Shown here: piece by piece, positions 59,330-64,000 of the stretch
How positions within the stretch are numbered: position 1 is the stretch's first letter
Layout: the number at the start of each line of letters is the position of its first letter
The notes under the pieces: model-generated
What the model was told of the DNA's origin: nothing
Databases searched by the model: none
The model's input: the letters and a program-made list of their open reading frames with translations, nothing else
Translations under genes and position numbers: made by a program
Assembly: GCA_938743325.2 (NCBI GenBank)
Contig: OW568878.1
Coordinates: 496,001 to 560,000, forward strand
Direction of reading: 5' to 3'
DNA: 64,000 bases
From: Pycnococcus provasolii
Lineage: Eukaryota > Chlorophyta > Pseudoscourfieldiophyceae > Pseudoscourfieldiales > Pycnococcaceae

Positions 59330-59478
59330 CAACCCTAACCCGAATCCCTCACCCTAACCCTAACTAACCTTAGGTACGACACCCGAACAACCCTAATGCC
59401 CGAATGCCCGAATGCCCTAACTTAACTACGACACACGAACAACCCTAATGCCCTAACGTGTAACCCTAACCCTAACAG
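59330..59478 (+). repeat. Degenerate telomere-like array upstream of the JmjC gene
   Basis: Blocks of CCCTAA (59332-59380 and 59463-59475) flank two diverged copies of ACGACACxCGAACAACCCTAA with CCCGAATG words. It lies between about 130 and 280 bp upstream of the JmjC start, on the side away from UGP3. Confidence 0.7.
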
Positions 59479-60041
59479 CCAGCCTCTCCCGCTGATAAGA
59501 TGCTACGATAGATGGGGGAGGCCCAGGAACTAGCCACGGGCCCCAGGCAGCCAGGGCCGGGGGGGATCCCTGTTCGTGTCATTTGGACTTTTGGTCCAGC
59601 ACGCTGAAATGATCGGACTCCACTTCCCTTTCCCCGGAAGGCCTTGACGGGTGGGGATCCCTTCATTGTCATTGCGCATTGCGGGACCGGACGATTGAAT
59701 TGTAGGGTGGGAAATGATAAGAATAAAGTGCTCGTTGCAGATCCTCCTCTCCTCCCCCGGGGTCCCCCCCCCGCCAAAGCCAAAAGGTGCGGGTTGTTTT
59801 GGGCCGGGGACAGGCCCTGGTGGAGGAGGGGGCAGGAACCCGAGGGAGGGATGGAACGGACGGACGCGGTAGTTCTCCGGGGACGACAGGCAACCCGCAA
59901 TCCTGGTACACGGCCATCTCGCACCGTCATCCAACTCGCACTCTTTCAGGACTGCTGCACATCCTACTGTGTGCGTGTGCGTGTGTGTGTGCACGTGCTG
60001 AGCCTCCCTCTTCTTGTTCTTGAAGAGTAATCAACCTTTCA
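59479..60041. other. Spacer before UGP3
   Basis: No gene supported. The stretch is G/C-rich with a C-run at 59766-59773 and a (GT)n-like GTGTGCGTGTGCGTGTGTGT tract near 59970. ORFs of 128-154 codons on both strands have mixed, low-complexity content. Confidence 0.5.
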
Positions 60042-63000
60042 TTGTCCAATATGGCGCCGGCAATCTCCAGGCCCGTGACGACTTCTGCTTCGGCACACTC
60101 CAACAAAGGTTCGGTTAGGCAACAACGTAGGTTCCAAGGGGTCGCTGCTTTTCACGTCGCTGCTCAGCGACAACTCCGCCACCACCACGCGCCTTTTGTC
60201 CTTGTCGGAGGAGGAGCTGGTGGTGGTGTGATCCAACCATCCACAACGAAAGCAGCAGCAGCAGCAAGATCGTCGTCGTCGTCGTCGTCGCCGTCGTCGC
60301 TCTTTTTCCGATCAGCACACACCTTTCAGCAAACAACCTTCAGAACACGATCGGCGTTGAGAGATGCGCCCTCCACCTCCTCGGCGGCGTCGGCGTTTGA
60401 ACCTGTGGACCCCGTCGCCGACGTACCAAGGCTGCGTGCTCTCACGGCTGACATACAGGCTGTTGACGCCTCCTCCTCCTCAACCACCACCGCCAACGCC
60501 GCCAAGCTCGCTCTGCTGCAGGACGACCAAGTCGTGCGCACATTCCTAAGCACGGAAGACGGCGACGCGTACTGGAAACTTGTCAACAGCACGTTCGACG
60601 ACGACGACGTCGAATCCAAGCTTGTCTGCCTCGCTCTCGTTGCCGCACGACAGGAGCACGCGTGCCACGGCATTGCCAACCTCGTGAAAACAGAACCGGC
60701 AAACTCCGCCGAAAAACTCAACCAGATGGCTGACACGCTGCGACGTGTAGAGACGTTCTACAGCGCCATCGGAGGTTTGCTGGGATACCAACTTCAAGTT
60801 CTCGAACTCATATGGGCACAGGGAACGCCGGAACATGTCTCCCAAGACCTTGTCAAGGAAACAAGAGCAGGTGCACCGCCAACACCCGCGGAGGCTGACT
60901 CGGGGAACCAGACGAAGTTCCACCTCCCTCCCGGACCGGACATGGCGCAGAACGAGGCGTTCGCGCTGCGTGCCGCGCAGTGGGGTGTCGCCGCGCTGCC
61001 ATGCGTGGGCGAGGTGCTGCCACTCGGAGGTGCTGGCGATCGACTTGGCTTGATTGACGAGCGGACGGGCGAACCGCTACCCGCAGCCATGCTGCCGTAC
61101 GCCGGAAGGTGCATGCTCGAGCACTTGATTCGCGACGTGCAGGCTCGTGAGTACCTGCACTACAAGGTTCACGGAACCCAGCACGTCACGCCCATCGCTA
61201 TCATGACGTCCGACGCCAAGGGAAATCACAGCCGCATCTCGCGCCTCATCGAGGACAAGGCATTCTTCGGACGGCCCAAGTCAAGCTTTCGACTCGTGAA
61301 GCAGCCGAGCGTGCCGCTCGTCTGCGGTACCGACGGAAGGTGGATAGTGGACGGAAGCGCGTTCCAACTACAGCTCAAGCCTGGTGGACACGGCGCGCTG
61401 TGGAAGCTTCTGCAGGATGAGGGTGTTCTCACGTGGCTTGAGGCGCAGAACCGCCACGCCGTCGTCGTCAGGCAGGTGTCGAACCCCATCGCAGGCACGG
61501 ACACCACGCTACTCTCGTTGGCAGGATACGGCGCGCGGCATGGAAAGAGCTTCGGGTTCGCGTCGTGCCCGCGCGCGGTGGGTGCGAACGAGGGCATGAA
61601 CGTTCTCGTCGAGAAAAAGGCGCCAGGTGGGTACACGTACGGAGTCAGCAACGTCGAGTACACGGAGTTCGACAAATACGGCCTCGAGGATGACAGCCGC
61701 GACGACGGGTCGGTGGACGAAAGCGGACGTGCGGTGTCGATCTTCCCCGCGAACACCAACGTGCTGTACGTCGCCATTCCCGCGGTGCGCGACGTTCTCA
61801 GCCGCGAGGGGGTTGCCAGCCTTCCCGGGATGATTATCAACCTGAATAAGAAGGCGAAGTGGACGGATGCCGCCAGCGGCGAAGAGAGGGAGGAGTTCGC
61901 CGGCCGGCTCGAGTGCACGATGCAGAACCTCGCGGACGGGCTGTGCGACCCTGCGACGAAGCCGCTCGTCGGCGACGACGGCGTCGTCGCTCTCGACGTC
62001 CGCCTCGACCTGCCGCGCAATGAGGGAGACGGCGACGCCGTCGAGGACCCCGGTGCGGAGAATGCGTACAAAAAGGAGGCTGCCGCGGCGGCGGCGCCCG
62101 CCATCAAGTCGATCGACCCGAAGGAGGGACTGCGACGCCTCGACCAGCTGAGCACGTTCGTCATGTACAATGAGAGGAGGAAGGTCACGTCAAGCGCCAA
62201 GAAGGCGCGAGATCCGAACAGCACGAGGCTCGCTCAGACGCCTGACGGAAGTTTCTGCGACCTTCAGCGAAACGCCGCAGAGCTGCTGACGAAGTGCGGC
62301 ATGAAGGTGCCGCCGGCTCGCGACCACGAGGAGTACCTCGAGAAGGGCGGGCCCGCGATGACGTTCCTCTTCCACCCGAGCCTTGGGCCGATGTGGGATG
62401 TGATCCGGCAGAAGATTCGTGGCGGGTCGATGACCACCGGGTCGGAGCTCGTGCTGGAGCTGGCGGAGGCTCAGCTCGTGAACGTGAACATCAACGGAAG
62501 CTTGCTCGTTTCGTGCGACAACGTGATGGGCAACATGGAGGCGAAGGCTGGTGAGGGAGAGGGCAAGGGCCTTGTCTTCGACACGTCTCAGTGCGGTCGC
62601 GTTCGAATGCGCCACGTTCGCGTCGAAAATGCGGGTGTCAACCACGAGGAGACGGTGATGGAAAGCGGCGACTGCTGGAAGCACCGCCCGTCGCGCGTCG
62701 AGTCGTGCCGCATCGTGCTTCACGGCAATGCGGAGTTCGAGGCGAGGCGGTGCACGCTGAGCGGCAACCTGAGCTTCGAGGTTCCCGCGGGCAACAAAAT
62801 GTTCGTGACGGCGGACGCGGACGGCAAGCTCGTACGCACGCTCGAGCCTCTGTCTGCGGGTGGCAAGGCTTCGTGGGGATGGGAATACCAGCTTTGTCGC
62901 GACGGCCGCCTCAGGCTGCGATTACGCCTGTGGCCAGGTGCGATTCGCCGTGCGTCGAATGCGGTGCGAAGTGCGGTGGGTGGCGTCGCTGGAAGGATAG

Positions 63001-63044
63001 CCACAGCCGGTAATGGCAAGGGAGCTCAGCAGCAAGCAAGCTGA
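60042..63044 (+). CDS. UGP3: Plastid UDP-glucose pyrophosphorylase 3 (UGP3 type)
   Basis: The 1000-residue protein starts with an Ala/Ser/Arg-rich transit-peptide-like region and Ser homopolymer. The nucleotidyltransferase core carries LPLGGAGDRLGL (about residue 327) as the nucleotide-binding loop, LPAAMLPYAGRCMLEHLIRD, VTPIAIMTSDAKGNH, KPGGHGALWKLL, and VRQVSNPIAGTDTTLLSLAG, GFASCPRAVGANEGMNVL, VEYTEFDKYGLED. This layout is UGP3, which makes UDP-glucose in the plastid for sulfoquinovose and so sulfolipid synthesis. The C-terminus has beta-helix character (VRMRHVRVENAGVN, FEARRCTLSGNLSFEV). It is somewhat longer than plant UGP3 (about 880). Single exon. Confidence 0.9.
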   Translation: MSNMAPAISRPVTTSASAHSNKGSVRQQRRFQGVAAFHVAAQRQLRHHHAPFVLVGGGAGGGVIQPSTTKAAAAARSSSSSSSPSSLFFRSAHTFQQTTFRTRSALRDAPSTSSAASAFEPVDPVADVPRLRALTADIQAVDASSSSTTTANAAKLALLQDDQVVRTFLSTEDGDAYWKLVNSTFDDDDVESKLVCLALVAARQEHACHGIANLVKTEPANSAEKLNQMADTLRRVETFYSAIGGLLGYQLQVLELIWAQGTPEHVSQDLVKETRAGAPPTPAEADSGNQTKFHLPPGPDMAQNEAFALRAAQWGVAALPCVGEVLPLGGAGDRLGLIDERTGEPLPAAMLPYAGRCMLEHLIRDVQAREYLHYKVHGTQHVTPIAIMTSDAKGNHSRISRLIEDKAFFGRPKSSFRLVKQPSVPLVCGTDGRWIVDGSAFQLQLKPGGHGALWKLLQDEGVLTWLEAQNRHAVVVRQVSNPIAGTDTTLLSLAGYGARHGKSFGFASCPRAVGANEGMNVLVEKKAPGGYTYGVSNVEYTEFDKYGLEDDSRDDGSVDESGRAVSIFPANTNVLYVAIPAVRDVLSREGVASLPGMIINLNKKAKWTDAASGEEREEFAGRLECTMQNLADGLCDPATKPLVGDDGVVALDVRLDLPRNEGDGDAVEDPGAENAYKKEAAAAAAPAIKSIDPKEGLRRLDQLSTFVMYNERRKVTSSAKKARDPNSTRLAQTPDGSFCDLQRNAAELLTKCGMKVPPARDHEEYLEKGGPAMTFLFHPSLGPMWDVIRQKIRGGSMTTGSELVLELAEAQLVNVNINGSLLVSCDNVMGNMEAKAGEGEGKGLVFDTSQCGRVRMRHVRVENAGVNHEETVMESGDCWKHRPSRVESCRIVLHGNAEFEARRCTLSGNLSFEVPAGNKMFVTADADGKLVRTLEPLSAGGKASWGWEYQLCRDGRLRLRLRLWPGAIRRASNAVRSAVGGVAGRIATAGNGKGAQQQAS

Positions 63045-63211
63045 GTGAGTTGAAATCCAGCCGCCGCCACCCTTCTTTTTTTGCGTGTTGAACCTCCTGC
63101 AGACATAAGTGGGGAGGGAAAACACAACGACGACGAGTTACAAAAAAGTTGAATTGAGATGAAAAACAAAAATAATTTTTCACACAAAAGAATACGTGCT
63201 TGTCATAAGCG

Positions 63212-63994
63212 TCATGTTGTTCTTTTCTTATCGTCGGCGTCGTGCTCCTCCCCCTCCTCCTCCTCCTCCTCTTCCTCTTCCTCCTCCTCAACTTCGGCTC
63301 CGCTGATGTAGTTGTACAAGTCCGCGTCGGGGAAGTGGTCTCGGTCCAAGTACATGGGATAGTTTTTGTGCTGGAACGTACCTAGCGGGTGCCATCCTTC
63401 GTATGGTTTCGTGTCACCGACGGCGAACGTCTCTGTCTTTCGATTTGCAAAGATTCCGAGTCGTTCCACCTTGACTTGAATGGCGTCCCAGCTTTCCTTG
63501 GTGGAGTCTTTTGGTAGGTTGGTCACCCACATTTTGTGTACGTAAGGCTTTGTGTACAAGTGCATGAGCCCCGTCGTGAAGACGCCGAATGTGAGTAGCG
63601 CTCCCGCGATTCCGACCTTGGCCGCCGCGCCCGATGCGTCACCCATGGCGACGATGATGGGCGCGCCAATGACGGTAGCTGCGCAGCTGCTGATGCTGAG
63701 CATTTTCACACGGCGAACCGCCAAAGACAGCGGTCCTTCGTACAGAGGACCGCTGGCTTCCCCAAGTTCAGGCTGGGAGGAGGGGTTGTTATTATTATTA
63801 TTATTATTAGAGGCAGCATCCACTGAGGAAGCTTTGGTGGACGACAAATCTTCTTCTGGAGATGATGACGATGACGAGGATGACGACGAGGATGACGCGA
63901 ACGACCGATCCAACGAAGATCCAAGGGGAAAGAGCGAACGCTGACATCCAACACAAGAAGAAGGATGTGTACGTGTATAGGTATGTGAAAACAT
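63212..63994 (-). CDS. TMEM70-like membrane protein, possibly incomplete at window edge
   Basis: The 260-residue frame begins 6 bp from the window end, so an upstream start or exon cannot be excluded. After a Ser/Asn-rich presequence-like region comes PLYEGPLSLAVRRVKMLSIS, two hydrophobic segments (about 98-115 and 124-143) and HLYTKPYVHKMWV. That motif set resembles the TMEM70/TMEM186/TMEM223 group of mitochondrial inner-membrane proteins that aid assembly of respiratory complexes; TMEM70 acts on ATP synthase and complex I. A C-terminal Glu run ends the protein. Assignment rests on the hairpin layout and is moderate. Confidence 0.6.
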   Translation of the reverse strand: MFSHTYTRTHPSSCVGCQRSLFPLGSSLDRSFASSSSSSSSSSSSPEEDLSSTKASSVDAASNNNNNNNNPSSQPELGEASGPLYEGPLSLAVRRVKMLSISSCAATVIGAPIIVAMGDASGAAAKVGIAGALLTFGVFTTGLMHLYTKPYVHKMWVTNLPKDSTKESWDAIQVKVERLGIFANRKTETFAVGDTKPYEGWHPLGTFQHKNYPMYLDRDHFPDADLYNYISGAEVEEEEEEEEEEEEGEEHDADDKKRTT

Positions 63995-64000
63995 ACACCC

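Overview
The window looks like nuclear DNA of a compact green alga (chlorophyte or prasinophyte type). This is inferred from plastid-type ribose-5-phosphate isomerase, a pheophytinase-like hydrolase, a UGP3-type plastid uridylyltransferase, a PAA-type copper ATPase and a plant-type GDP-mannose 3,5-epimerase, all beside core eukaryotic genes. Genes are tightly packed on both strands. Most are single long ORFs; short GT-AG introns are visible in only three protein genes (F-box/LRR, GDP-mannose epimerase, quasi-RRM protein). Several intergenic gaps carry short CCCTAA (telomere-type) arrays. I could not run any search, so all family names rest on recognised motifs.

Layout. 1-3.1 kb: an unrecognised single-pass membrane protein and a decayed minus-strand ORF with a dispersed repeat. 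3.1-13.4 kb, the most unusual part: pheophytinase-like hydrolase; plastid RPI; a permuted tRNA-Cys(GCA) gene whose 3' half lies upstream of its 5' half and which seems to carry a second intron at tRNA position 8/9; a 1492-residue protein fusing about 18 ankyrin-like repeats, a protein kinase domain, a TIR domain, a further alpha/beta region and a coiled coil; then a decayed paralogue of that gene. A near-perfect 1.64-kb inverted repeat (4923-6561 and 10946-12584) flanks the ANK-kinase-TIR body, so the tRNA exists twice and the RPI 5' third is duplicated, cut off where an integrase-like retroelement fragment starts.

13.4-26.7 kb: organelle-type two-RRM protein, RNA polymerase III subunit RPC3, an RCC1-like repeat protein, the giant SSU-processome protein UTP10/HEATR1, and a rhomboid-fold protein lacking both catalytic residues. 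28-38.2 kb: zinc-knuckle/F-box/LRR protein, GDP-mannose 3,5-epimerase, a foldback element, farnesyltransferase alpha subunit, and a four quasi-RRM protein. 38.2-49 kb: a tandem-repeat and telomere-like gap, DDT/WHIM-like chromatin protein with a polyproline tail, SMP-C2 lipid-transfer protein, an internally duplicated EF-hand protein, and an LRRC46-like protein. 49-64 kb: copper P1B-ATPase, DPH4, EF-hand/ankyrin protein, KDM3-type JmjC demethylase, UGP3, and a TMEM70-like membrane protein running to the window edge.

Functional themes: plastid metabolism (RPI, PPH, UGP3, PAA), RNA machinery (RPC3, UTP10, RRM proteins, tRNA-Cys), chromatin (DDT, JmjC) and signalling (ANK-kinase-TIR, EF-hand proteins). 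No operon logic applies. The candidates for previously undescribed biology are the permuted, doubly interrupted tRNA-Cys and the ANK-kinase-TIR gene inside its inverted repeat.
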